Below, piece by piece: positions 33,438-45,400 of a DNA stretch of 64,000 nt (positions are counted from its first letter, which is position 1; each line of letters starts with the position of its first letter). Source of the stretch: Limanda limanda (Eukaryota; Chordata; Actinopteri; Pleuronectiformes; Pleuronectidae); assembly GCF_963576545.1 (NCBI RefSeq), contig NC_083647.1:5065507-5129506 (forward strand). The letters run 5' to 3'. Position numbers and translations under genes: made by a program. Below the pieces are notes generated by a model that had not been told where the DNA came from, made no database searches, and worked only from the letters and a program-made list of their open reading frames with translations.

Positions 33438-34931
33438 CAGTGGCGATTTTAGCCTGAAATTTCTGGTGGGGCAATTTTGTACCATGGGCTGCATTTTGAG
33501 CAGGGAGCAGAAATCCTATTTCAAATACATTTCACATGCTTTAGCGCTCAGCCCGACACAAAGATGTTGCCTATAATACAGCATTTAAGTAAAATTATTG
33601 CAACAAAGTAAAAAGATTAGACAGACACATAGCTCAAATAACTTGCATAATTTATTATCATCAACATGAGGGGAAATGCACCAGCTTCATCTGCACAACA
33701 CTTTGTGTTTTCCTCCCCAAGTAAAGAAGGCCTGCAACTGTTGGCAGTCATTGCTTAGTGTCATGGATAAAAGAGTTTATTTCTATATTCATTATATATG
33801 ATATATTCAAATGAACACTTATTAGAACAATGTTTATCTTTTGCTTCTTGATTTGATACACTTTAGATAAGAACCCAGTGTTTTCTTTTTCTTCTTTGCC
33901 ATAAGAGGCAGAACACGGTCAACACAGATGTGTCCTTCAGGCTCATCCGTCCCTAATAAAATGATAGGAAACATAAAATATGGCATTATGTAGAGGAAGT
34001 GTTACACAAGGTTTGTATCTTTATTTTCTGTGGATATTCAACTACTGATTTTGAATATGGTTTTGGATTAAACTGTGTACTACCAAGACAATGCATGTAC
34101 TGTGTGGAGTTCTTCCACATTATTAGTATTGCAAAGCTTATTCTCCAACGACTCATCCTCATAAACTAATGCTTCTCTCTGCTGGGTGGACCGGATCATG
34201 TAGCCTGACTGCGGGCTAGCCGCCGAGCTAAGCTACCCACCAGGTACACGTCCCTTTGAATCACTAATTACAGATTAATACAATACTAAACTTGACTGAC
34301 CTCAGAACCGGGAGCTCACACGTCTTCAGCCTCTCTGTCAGGAGAACAAGCAGAACTTCAAAACGTATTATTCATCCGATGTGAGTGAACCTGTCCACAG
34401 ACCCGGGTGGTGTTTACTGAAGAGGTAGCTTGTTAGCTCAGGTGACGTCGAACCGGAGCGTCAGCCTGTTTCCGGGTGACGCTGACGCAGGAGTCACGTA
34501 GCTCTCTGGGTAACGTCGTGGGGCTCATCTGCATAATCACAACCTTGCAATGTTAACAGTGGCCTGTGTGCTTCACGCTGATTGGCGCTCCTATGGCACT
34601 GGTCTGCAAGCTTCACGCTGATTGGTGCTCCCACTGCACTGGTCTGCAGCTTCCCCTGTGTGCCCACACCAGAGACGTACGGCAAGAGGGAAGCGTTTCA
34701 CAAAGCAAACTCAGACAGAAACACACACGAATCAAATGACTCCAAAACAAGACTATAATGCTTGTGAGTCTCGTTTATTCACACACACATTCACTCTTTT
34801 TGCATATAAAATAAAATAAAATATATTTTTGCCACAAAGTTCAGATATGCAGTATTTAGCTTTGTGCACACATTTGGTGCGCCATCTGGTGGGGCAGTGC
34901 CCCACCTGCCCCTTAGGTAGAAACGCCACTG
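33438..34931. mobile_element. hAT-type non-autonomous element, 1,494 bp, with perfect 8-bp target-site duplication
   Basis: The ends are inverted: cagtggcgattttag on the left and the reverse complement of it, starting cagtggcg, on the right (cgccactg at 34,924-34,931). The flanks are cgtacaac at 33,430-33,437 and again at 34,932-34,939, identical over 8 bp. An 8-bp duplication and CAGTG ends are hallmarks of hAT elements. I see no transposase frame inside, so it depends on another element. It lies within an older interspersed repeat, which continues on both sides. Confidence 0.85.
34571..34650. repeat. Two tandem 40-bp units inside the hAT element
   Basis: Each unit begins cttcacgctgattgg and ends actggtctgca plus two bases. 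The units at 34,571-34,610 and 34,611-34,650 differ at a few positions. Each carries an ATTGG (inverted CCAAT) box. Confidence 0.8.
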
Positions 34932-35020
34932 CGTACAACCATTCACTCACTTTCACACCAAAGGTTGATTTAGAGAGAACAACATGTAAACTCCAACTGG
35001 GGTTCTAACCAAGCACATTA
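34932..35020. repeat. Common teleost interspersed repeat, right part
   Basis: cattcactcactttcacacc and the gatttagagagaacaacatg block continue the repeat broken at 33,437. The first 8 bases are the hAT target-site duplication. Confidence 0.55.
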
Positions 35021-36129
35021 TTGTTGTGACGCAACAGTATATGCCAAAGAGAAATATGGCACTAAAAGATTTTTTTTTAAATGCACAAGGAACATTATCG
35101 ATTCTGTGTTCATGTTTTATCAGTGTTACAGTGATGTTTATATTAGCATTTACACCAACATTATGACCTGAAAAAAAAGGAAAGCTCTGATGTATCTAAC
35201 TGAAATAATGTATTATTCTATTGTGCACCATGAATATGCTGTTTTCTTGCCAATGCACCATATTTTAGAGCTCACAGAGCAAACTCTCTAATCAAATGAT
35301 TCGATGATGTAAACACTCTAAAGTATTTCCCATCTCCACCGTCTGTCTCACATGACGTAAATGCAGCATTAATCTATTCAACCTTCAAAGAGCCTTGTAA
35401 AAATGAAAGACTGAATAATATGTTGATACTACTTAGTTTAAAACAAAATGAACAAATGTGGTATGAGCCGGGGTATTAATGGAAATTTACAGACGCTTTC
35501 AAAGCGAGCCAAAGAGAAATGCCAATTATTCTGTCAGACTGTTGAAGACAAACCATTGTATGCACTCTCACTCACAGACTCATCAGTCATGTGTGACTGC
35601 TAAAACAAAAGCAGTCTGTTGGGATTGTAGGTTTTGCTTGGCACATGATTAACAAGTTATTGCAGGACAGCAACAGCATGAATCCACTCAGATCCAAACT
35701 GGACACAGTCTATTCTGTGCTTTAGTTTTAGATGTGGTTTTAAACTGGAAAAAAACATGGTTATATTCGGCAGGCATAGCCAATTGTACCCGAAACATCA
35801 ACTTCAGAAACGGGCTATGTTAAATCCCTGCATGTCACCTGTGCTCAGTATTAATGCTCAACAATAACGTTAAGAGGCCGCTGGAAATATTTGAGGTTCA
35901 TGAAGAAATCTCACTCTTCTAACACTGCTTTCCCTCATGCACTGAATTCAGGAAAATGTCTGGAGTTTCCTCCGCCAGCCCTTAGTAAAAACAATGAATA
36001 ATGTCTGAATGAGCCCAAGCTAAATTCTCTCCTCTCACCACCCCCAGCCATATCCTCCAGTCTTACAGGAAGCTGAAATCCCTCCCCCCAACCCCCCCTT
36101 AAATCACTCAGGACTCTGCAACAAACTGT
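35021..36129. other. Non-coding, nothing recognised
   Basis: AT-rich with no plausible coding frame. A C-rich patch lies near 36,080-36,105. Confidence 0.5.
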
Positions 36130-36345
36130 CTCTTGCATTTTTTGCACTTTTATCACTTGTATTACGTTTACACTTTACAGAATGTTAACTGTATGTTTAC
36201 TTAGTATTAGGAAATGTCTCGTCTTATCTGTTGTGCCTGTGCACTTTATAAGTTTCACCGTGGAAACGTCCTATCGATTCCTTTGTATGTCTTGAACATG
36301 TGAAGAAATTGACAATAAAAGGGTACTACTACTACTACTACATGT
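36130..36345 (+). repeat. 3' tail of a LINE
   Basis: The layout is typical of a fish LINE 3' end: ttgcactttta, then ttgtatgtcttgaacatgtg, gacaataaaag, and finally a (TAC)n microsatellite at about 36,325-36,342. Only the untranslated tail remains. Confidence 0.5.
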
Positions 36346-39300
36346 GAGAACACAGAAGGAGATGTTGTTGACGTTTCTGGCCAGCAACGGATGACCCCCC
36401 CCAAAAGAAAACAATTATTTCAGGATTTTAAAAGTGTTGCTATACACCCACAAGACACAGGTGAAGATGTGACAGGTGGACGCCGTTGTCAATGTGCTCA
36501 ACAGGAAGCGAATTACTACCTTACGTCCTGCCTCTGCATGCTGTGGCACCCCTTACCCAATTCAATTTGTGTTGTTCTGAACGCGTCTGAGTGGAAAATC
36601 TCCTGTTGCATTGTTCATGTGTGAAAGGCAAACGCCGGAGAAAGGCCAAACCCAACTGTGTGGATATCCTTGTCTTATATAGGCTTTACTGTAGGTGAAG
36701 AGTTTCAGACCTTTAGCCTCTGGGGTCATTTAGGCCTCATGAGTGAACAGTTGTTAAGCTGCATATTGGGAACCTCAGGACAGGATTGTACGTGTGTAGT
36801 GGTGTTGTAGAGCACGTAGTCTGTTGGTGATGGTCCTTCTAGCTCTAAGTAGATGGCTTCTTTCCCACTACATCCACATTAGGATGTTTTATTTTTAAAA
36901 TGAAATCTCTATCCCACCAGATGTGTGTTTTAACTCAGTTTCAGAGATAATCTAAGTCCATACTAACATCTTTAAAATGCATATCACATGAATATTCATA
37001 TGCATCTGTCATGCAGGTGCCAGTTTGAACAGGAAGCACATTGTCCACTCTGGAGACAGTTGCTTATTTGCATAAAATATTACAAATTAGAAAAAGGAAC
37101 AGGGATTTATTTTTCTGGACCGACAAAAATGTGGATCTGTTACTGGCAGTAAGTGTTAGCTTTATATTCACTGCTGATATTCGAGTTGTTGGAAGAAGTC
37201 AATGCGGGTGACTCATTTCCAAAAGTCTATGTTTCGTTCAGTTTTAGGGGCTCGAAAACTCCAGAGTAGTGGACACCAGGCCCTTTTGGTTAGTGAAAGC
37301 GGAGACATGAAATAAACAGCCTTGCTGGCTTGGAACAAAGCAAGGCATTTACTGCCTGAAGGCAAACATGCCTATACGCTTAACATCACGCATTTTTCAA
37401 CCTATCAGCCTTCCCTGGTCAAAATGTGGACATTGTTCATATGAGCATCTTTGTCATTATGATGTAGGTAGACTGCTGAGTCCTGACTTGTACATATACA
37501 GGTCTGTGTATTCCTGAATGCACTGAGCTGCATACATAACAATACTCTGCTTAAACCTGAAGTTTGTAGTGCACAAGGATGTAGTTTGTTTCTCAAAGAT
37601 CCTCCTGGGTTCTTTCATATAATCTCAACATAAGGTTTAACAATGCTGTTTTGCTTATTGTTTTTATTCAGTTTTTGGTGTTTTTTTGTTAAAGGCCCAG
37701 TCTGGTTAACCACCTGCTGCAAGTGGTTCTTAAATGTGTTCTTGTTCCTCCTTCTTCCCTTCTATCCTCGTAAGCTTGTTCTGACCCCAGTGATGTAGAG
37801 TTCTGATTAGGGGTGTTCCAGTGTGTAATAAGAATCAAACTGTAAATATTGGTTTATGTGTTTGGGTTGTCTGTATACTCCTGTGCTCCTTTTATACAAC
37901 ATAACGTTCATCCAGACTAGAACAATTCTATTGCATTTATATTAACACTTACTAACACTTCAACACATTTTCACTGTCAACCTTATGGTGTGTGTTGAAT
38001 TAATTCCTTCAGAATTTCTTCAAAATCTGGGTCCATACTGTGTAAGTATACACATTTGAGTTTGATTTATAAAGTATACTGCCCCCATACAAACAACTAA
38101 TATCCTCATATGGTTTTAAAAAGTCCCATGCTACAATGTTGGCCTTGTCCTATGTTTGAACTGTATGACAGAGCGAAAGAGGAGGAGGAGGTAGTGAAGA
38201 AAAGAGGATGAAGGGAGGGAGGGAAAGGATGAAATACAGATAAAAGTAGAGGGAACCAGCGACCTGAAAGCTTGAAGGGCAACATCAGGCTGCTTCACGT
38301 ATATGTGAATATTGATTTAATTAACAATAAACTTTGTTGACTCTCACTCTTGCTGACACCTTCACACTCTCCATCCCTTGATGCCTTCTCTCAGGTATTA
38401 ATTTTTTAGCAGTGTCGTGTTTTGGGAAGCTGGTTATTTTGTTCAGAGGAGAAATTACAATGGATTCCTAAATCCATTTTCACCCATCAATTATTCACAT
38501 GTGACCAGGCTTCATTATGCATGGACATTTTCTCAGCTCTCTGAATAGAATTAGAAATTGAGTCTTCGCAAGTGTCACTGCAGGTCTGTGTGTTTATGTC
38601 CACTTTGTACAGTTAGATGCTATGTGATCATCAAATAACACAAGTTTATGTGTGTATGTTGAATGTAGATTTGTTTGAGTGCATGTCTTTCAGTAACTGT
38701 GCGTCTGTATTCACCTGATCTGAGGAGGGTCAACTCCCACATGTATTCAGTGTGGAACAGCTGTTGCTTGGCTGCTTGTGGAAAAAAAAACACCTCCCTA
38801 AGAAACACGTTTTATTTAATGCAGTGGCAGAGACTGATTGGTTACACATATTTATTCGCTGTGTTAATATTCTCCCTTCTGTAAGACTTCAGGAAGTGCA
38901 TTAATCTTTAGTGACTTCCAGCTCTTATGCTTGTTTGTAGACAGGCGGGAATCTGACTTCGGTGTATTTTCAATTCAGCTTTTGTATTTGCTGACTTTTG
39001 AGTGCATAGAAAAAAGCAGTCTTTTATTTTAATGCGGAAAATGAATGATGCGGTTCACTGTTTTGTTTCCACCTTTAATATCATTATGGTATTACTACAA
39101 AAACAAATGTCACGCTGCAAACAAACCAAACAACGGTTTGTTTCATAACAACCAAGAACTCTTTGAGTTAATTTTGTCCATTGGTCCAAGGAAACCTTGT
39201 TTTTTTTGACCAAACAAACATTTTATGATCCGGACCAAACAGAGTGAAACCTCCTTAGATTCTTCCACTGGTAACACTGAGTATCTGCACCAAATTGAAT

Positions 39301-39610
39301 GGTAATCCATTGAAACACAGTTCACAAAAAAAAAACATGTAGTATTGAAGGTCCTCTGTGAATTAATATGTATAACATACAGTATAACCGTGGTCCATCC
39401 AATAGAGATATTTAGTTTGAACAAAAGTCGCTATGGCATCTAACACATTTAGTCAATAAATTCACAAGTTTGTCCTTTGCCAGATGCTGACCGGGACATT
39501 AAAAATCTCACCGGCAAGATGAAAACCTCATGCACAATTAGTTATGACAGTGATTTCTGCTTAAAGCCAACTTGCCATGTTAATTTGACTAAGGCTTGGA
39601 TTCTCAAGAA
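36346..39610. other. Non-coding, nothing recognised
   Basis: No frame resembles a known protein. A GA-rich patch lies at 38,170-38,225. No paired repeats seen. Confidence 0.5.
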
Positions 39611-39616
39611 GTAGAC

Positions 39617-39960
39617 TGTTAGGCTTTCTCACAGTAAAAAAAATGCAGAATACTGGCATAGCTCCTCACAGACAAACAATAACAATCAAACAGGGAACTA
39701 TAGAAAGACTGGACTTATATAGAAGGGGGAACAAAGACAAGCCACAGGTGAACAAATCAGGTAAACGAACAGGTGAGGGAGAAAAAGGCCGGGAAGCAGC
39801 AGAGGGCGGAGTCTCCGGACAATGACAGAACGCACATGGCCTGACAACATAAACACAACAAGCACATGTCGAAATACATAAACAGGGGGAAACACGTGGC
39901 ATTACAAAACACATGCAGGAGGCACAAGGGAAAATGTCTTAGATCGCAAGGATCTTAACA
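39617..39960 (-). repeat. Solo LTR on the minus strand with 6-bp target-site duplication
   Basis: The ends are tgttagg (39,617) and cttaaca (39,960). Both flanks read gtagac (39,611-39,616 and 39,961-39,966). On the minus strand the LTR has a TATA box in ctatataagtcc (39,714-39,725 on the plus strand, ggacttatatag). A related copy on the plus strand begins at 44,303. No internal region is attached. Confidence 0.8.
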
Positions 39961-39966
39961 GTAGAC

Positions 39967-40647
39967 CTGAGCCTGTGTGATATGAAAGAAGAAATTCTCC
40001 CTTAGCGAAGATTTGCCTTATTTCATCCACACTCAAACCCCCTAGGAGTCACTTTTGAAAGATTTCCAAAAAGCAATTGTTAGGTTGTTGAAATTTAGTC
40101 TTCTCCTCAAACCTTGGATGTGTGAATTTTACATGAAACAAAATATTCAGGCTCAAGAAATTCATAAAAAAGGATGAGGAATGTGTATACTTACTAACCT
40201 GAGCTGCCATCCATTTTTTTTATTCTAGCTGGAAATGAGAATCCTTTAGTACTTGGCAGTGGGTTAATTTTTTATTCCAGTGAGAAAAGTGACAAATAGT
40301 GGATTATATATTGAATCAGAGGTTGGTACATTCAGGGTTTAGGTTCAAATATCTTGTTGTCTTACACTTGCTTGCAGCCATCATCTGAACTTTTGTTAAT
40401 AATAATATATTTTTAAATGGCTCATCAAGTTTGTCTTAGTATTATGAATATGTACCAATATATAGTAGTTACTGAGAGTCTTTGTCGCCTCTGCAGAATA
40501 ACAGCAAACTGACACTATCATATAAACATACGTAACACAAACACTTCCCAGACCCGATAGGTCGCTGTGTATGTGCGTGCTTGTCTTTATGTTGCAAATT
40601 AATTCTGTGACGGTAAGCAAGCTGCTGGTTAGTATTGTTGTCAGGGC
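39967..40647. other. Non-coding, nothing recognised
   Basis: AT-rich with short frames only. Confidence 0.5.
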
Positions 40648-41425
40648 AGCACTCCAGGGCCCTGTAATACGAAGCCAGGTTTGTGCTCGTCAGGGTAACT
40701 TCAGGTTAAATCCTGGGTTTCCAGTATTACGGAACTTGTTCACTTCTTATCGGTGTAAATCACCACGGTAACTAATGTTGAACGGCTAAAAATGGTCCGG
40801 AGCAGGTTAAGTTTTCAGATGAGAGATCAAGCAGTATAAATGCTCCACTGACCAATCAATTCCCTTTAAACCTGACCTCAGCGTTGTGAGAGAATTTTTG
40901 ACCATCCTCATACAGTAAATCTGTTCACCATGGAGAGACTACAGCCAGACTCATTCCACAGATACCCCTTCTCTCCTAGCAGTACCCAAGGTCAGGTTAA
41001 AGATAAAGGCTCAACTAGCAGTAGTAGAGTGTAATGTCTGCGCTCATGGTCTTTCATATCTAATTCAGATGGCCAGACAGAGAGACACCAACTCCAATTA
41101 TTTTGCGTAATACATCAGTGGCTAGACATAAAGGTTAGGTATGCATGCTTTTGTGGATGTGCTGTTGGGGTGGGTGACGCAAGATGAGGGACATACATTT
41201 GGATGCTGTGGGAGACATCTTCAGACTTGGGGGTGACAATTGCTCATGTTACTCTGTCTGTTGTATATTGCTACCAGAAAACTTCCATCACAAGCATTCT
41301 CAGAGGATTCCTGTTGAGTTTGGTGGATTGTTAGAGTCTCTGAGGAGGACAAGGGTCTTCAGAGACCGACAGTATCCTTTGACCTACTCTGGTGAGTATC
41401 TTTATGAAAGATATAGATAGAATAG
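40648..41425 (+). pseudogene. 5' part of a PIF/Harbinger element with transposase N-terminus
   Basis: The left end, cagggccctgtaatacgaag, is a typical terminus of a common fish Harbinger-type repeat. It is followed by a leader and an ATG at 40,930 that opens a short frame (MERLQPDSFHRYPFSPSS). Near 41,335-41,420 another frame reads RRTRVFRDRQYPLTYSGEYL then YERYR before a stop. This matches the N-terminus of HARBI1-like nucleases (F.DR.DPL..P.E.L.ERYRF). The rest of the nuclease is absent. It is a truncated dead copy. Confidence 0.6.
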
Positions 41426-42422
41426 ATAGCTTTATCCTGTGAAATTAAATATGTCCTGTGACTTAGCTTCTAACCTGAGCAGTGTGCTGTCACAGCCTAT
41501 GAAACTGGTCAATCAATCTGTGACTTGTTGATTAGAGTGACTCAGGTTAAATCATTGTAATTGTATGGAGTCTGCTGATGCTGCAGAGGGGATATCAATA
41601 GAATAAGAGATTTACACTATTTACGCTGTTGTATTGATACCGTGGACATTGGCCTGGTGTTTCTGATTAGTGCCTCCCTGCTAATTAACTGATTGGAGTG
41701 AGAGTGGATATTTAGATCTGCATGGGAAACGAGGGGAAAACACCGGGGAGTCAAGCTGTGGAGAGTTTCAGCCTGAGTAAGATTGTGTTAAGACATTGCG
41801 AACACATTTTGTTTTAACCAGAACTAATCAGCACTTTACGTTATTGGATTTGTAAAAAAATACAGACGTGGCCAATATCCAAGATCTATTGCAATTCTAG
41901 GTGAAAAAGAAACAGCTCTAATTCAATCAAGTAGGCAGCTGAAATAAAATTAATATTAACAGACTGTAATAGTATTAATATAAGAATTACTCACATTACA
42001 CATCAAATTTGGCAACCATGGCAGTTTTGGGATATTTTTCTAGTTAAGTAATTCCTCTTTATTTAGCAACAATCAAATTCCATGTGGTCATAGTGGTTGC
42101 GCCAATTAAAAATATTCCATCAATACTGCAACAAATCCTCCGTATTATTCTGGCAAGGGGTGGTGCAGCTAGATGTAGCAGGCAGGGGCAAGATGAAACT
42201 ATGCGTTCACACATGCACCTCTCCCAGAGATGTGTGTATCTATGTATGTATGGATTATAACTTAACCCTGTCAAATGCCACCCTCTCTTCTTTTTGTCTC
42301 AACATCATCCTTTAATGTTTTGCTTTGTTTTTTAAATTTGTATGTAATCCAGGGAAAGTAAGGGTGAGGATTATGTTTTGGTGTGTCTCCTCCTTCCCTT
42401 CTGTTTCTCCCTGTGTGTTGTG
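41426..42422. other. Non-coding, nothing recognised
   Basis: No coding signal. The first 300 bp may still belong to the Harbinger remnant, but no domain is visible. Confidence 0.45.
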
Positions 42423-43805
42423 TGTGGCAGGGGGCGTGGCTGGCTCCTGGCTGCAGCGGACGAGGCACACCTTCTCCCAATCCATCCAATCACTCCCTCC
42501 ATCAAGGCCAGGGGCCTCATTTATAAAAGAGTGCGTAGGTTTCATACTAAAAGTGTACGTACGTACAAAATCCGGAAATGGCGTACGCAAAAGATAATTC
42601 CGATTTATAAAACCGTGCGCAAGCTCACCTGAACGCAATGTTCGCTTTAAAAATCACAGTCCACCTGGAAACGTTCGTACGTGGATCTGCCTCCAAATCT
42701 GCCCTCCACACGCCCACTTTCCACCATAAATGGTCAACGCAAAGCACGGCGTGAATATTAAATGATGCTGCTGACCAATGGGTTTCCACCGTGAGTCCTG
42801 AAGGAGTCACCACATCAAGCGATGTGAAGAGGAAGTGAAACTTTCTGACACTGACAGCGAGGTGTTTGTTAGTGAGGTGGAGGCGAAGAGCGACTTTATG
42901 GGACAGCAGTGATGTCACTAATAAAGAAAATACACTGATACTCTGCCGCTGCTGCTGTGGATAACACACTGTGTGAGATCAGAGATCGCTGAACCCTCGC
43001 TTCCTCCTCGTCCTCCCATTCACATATCGAGCAGTTCCCCACACCAGTGTCACGGCAGTATTTATTTATTCAGAGCATCGGACCGATTCCCTCACATCAG
43101 TGGATCCTCACCTCTTCTGGGATATTATTTGGAAAGTTTCCTCATTTCTTATAAGTAATCTCCAGTGTGCTCTGTGCGCTCTCTGGCTCAGTCCCGTTCA
43201 CTGCAGTGATCTGATGATACACGCAGAGTGTTAGAAGATATTATTAAAACCTATTAATGACTCGGCACCGTAACTCGGCTGTTAAATCGAATCTGGACCT
43301 AATTTGCTTAAAGTTGTTTTATATTTTTTTTAATTAAAAGGCTCGTGTGGAGCAGATACGTCGTGCGAGAAACTGTTGGTTTTAATGTAAATGATGAATT
43401 GGATCAATAATCTGCTGCAGTTCACCACCTCACGTCTGTGTCGCCGTTTTCCCGTCTCCCCAAAACGCTCGTAAGGGAGGGTCTAAGTTTGCGTAGAAAT
43501 ACGCACATTTTCCCGTCAAGTTTGTTTTTATAAATCCCAACGTTGGCGTGAGAAGTGGCGTACGCACGTTTCAGGCCCGTTTTGTGCGTACGCAACGGTT
43601 ATAAATGAGGCCCCTGGTCTGCTCACCACTTCAGTGCCAGATTTGCTGTTACGCTGCAGTACTCTCGACCCGCTTTTCTTTTGGATATCTACTAATCCTT
43701 TTCCTTTCCTCCAGTCTGCATCTACCTCTCCTGCAAATAAACTCTGTTCATTTACCTACCAACATCTCGTTCGTGTCTGCTTTGGGGTCCAAACCTAACT
43801 CAAAC
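42423..43805 (+). repeat. LTR-like repeat, split by a TIR element
   Basis: The left part (tgtggcagggggcgtggctg, 42,423 on, to about 42,508) and right part (about 43,615 to cctaaca at about 43,803) align with the uninterrupted repeat at 55,358-55,735: tgtcagggggcgtggtttgg, the cgaggcacacc block, the aataaact signal and the gtgtctgctttggggtccaa end. The repeat is therefore about 370 bp, LTR-like, and interrupted here by the 1.1-kb element. Confidence 0.65.
42511..43614. mobile_element. Non-autonomous DNA transposon, 1.1 kb, with inverted ends
   Basis: The left end ccaggggcctcatttataa and the right end (reverse complement identical over 19 bases) form terminal inverted repeats. Subterminal regions are rich in gcgtacgca-type motifs. 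No transposase frame is visible. The ends recall Harbinger-type non-autonomous elements of fish, but the target-site duplication is unresolved, so the superfamily is tentative. Confidence 0.7.
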
Positions 43806-44140
43806 CCTAACAGTAAGAGTTTTATACCGTATAGGCTTCGCTCTTTAAAGTTATCGCTAGTGGGTATATCCCTCGCATACGCAGCACTGAATTAACTTTA
43901 GTCCACCCGTCTCACCTTGAGTATATATTGGACGAGGCCGGGCGATTGGTTCCTTATTTTCTTCTCTGCAAGAAATTACTTCACCACGATGTCTTCAAGC
44001 ATTCGCATATCATGTCTTTTGACCTGCACGCCCGCTGCGAATCCTGCCTGGGTCGGCCTGACGCTAACTCCCTCTGCAAGCTGCCGTTACTGCAAGCTCC
44101 TTCCCGAAGATATCTTAGGCGCCATTGACCATTAGGCTTC
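43806..44140 (+). pseudogene. DIRS-like terminal repeat and start of gag-like ORF
   Basis: Positions about 43,812-43,960 pair in inverted orientation with 54,221-54,410, sharing blocks such as gtctcaccttgagtatatat and gctagtgggtatatccc. This fits the inverted terminal repeat of a DIRS-like element. The following frame contains a Cys-rich motif, HARCESCLG, as also found at 47,840 (HPRCESCLGPEHA), and resembles the N-terminal part of DIRS gag-like proteins. Frames are broken. Confidence 0.5.
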
Positions 44141-44302
44141 CAGAGATCTGCAGTGCCCGTGATACAGCCAGTGATACCTTTGCACAAGCTTCCAGGGGAA
44201 AATGAAAAGGTCAGGTTCCATGAGGCACTCAATCAACTCCTGAAAAAACACCCTGTTACACTGAGTGGGAAACCGCCACAAGTGAAAGAGCGCAGGAATG
44301 TC

Positions 44303-44600
44303 TGTTAAGATCACGGTGATCTAAGACTTTTTACTTTGTGCCTCCTACATGTGTTTTGTTATTCCATGTGTTTCCCCCTGTTTATTTATGTTGTCATGTG
44401 CTTGTTGTGTTTGTTAACAGACCATGTGTTTTCTGTTATTGTCCGGAGACTCCACCCTCTGCTGCTTCCCGCTCTTTGTCCCCCTCACCTGTTCCCTATC
44501 ATCACCCTGAGTGTTTGCCTCATTAGTTCACCTGTGTCTTTGTTCCTCCTGCTATATAAGCCCAGTCTTTCTGTTGTCCCCTGTCGGATTGTATCGTTTT
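44303..44600 (+). repeat. LTR related to the solo LTR at 39,617-39,960
   Basis: It begins tgttaagatcacggtgatct and keeps the blocks tccggagactccaccctctg and ctatataagcccagtctttc (TATA box near 44,552). This is the reverse-complement counterpart of the minus-strand LTR at 39,617-39,960. Similarity fades after about 44,600 and no TAACA end was found, so the 3' end is missing or changed. Confidence 0.7.
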
Positions 44601-45400
44601 TGAGGTCTGTTATCTTGTATTATATTTGACATTCTGATTTTTGATCTTTGTTTTTTCCCTTTTTGGAATTCTGTTTTTGCTGCTGTCATTTTTAGCTTTT
44701 TGGATCCTTGGAAGAAAAGGATATCATCCTTTTCCTCGCAAGCAAGACTTTACTGGTGGATGAGGAAGTTCTGTTTGACTATGGAGTCAACAAGAATTAA
44801 GTTGTGAATAGCGCGACGACTAGCAAATATTGTCTCTGTACTTTTAAAATACAATTACAGTAAAGTGTTTTGATGCTAATACAAATAATTTGCTGTACTC
44901 TTCATCTTCTCATAATATTTCAACTCATTTTAAGCATTCAGTATGGGGGGCCTGGCTGGCAGGGGGGCATAGTTGCAGACACCTGAGTGTTCATGTCACT
45001 GTCCTGCTTATTTATTTAATTTTCAAGAAAAACAGTGTCCCAACTGTATTTACGTCTTTATTTTAAGAAAAAATGTTTTCCATTAGTGTACAATACAAAA
45101 CAGTGTATATAATGTCGACATTTATAATTTATTGAACCACGTCACACCACTTCAACACAAAAGCTGCGATTTGCCAGGCTAATGATTTGTTGTTTTTTAT
45201 GATCTTATACATTTGCATACACACTGTTCGCAGCCTTAACCTTGTCCCATGTGCTGAAGATTTTTTTTTTTTTAAAAGGAAAAATAACATTTTCGGTAAG
45301 TTAACTTTCTGGGAAGATGTGAGGGACCCAGACTCGTGACCTCAGATGCTTTCTATTTTTAAACATTATTTCTAGGATTTAAACGGATGCGATGAATCCG
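44601..45400. other. Non-coding
   Basis: T-rich in part, with no coding frame recognised. Confidence 0.5.
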
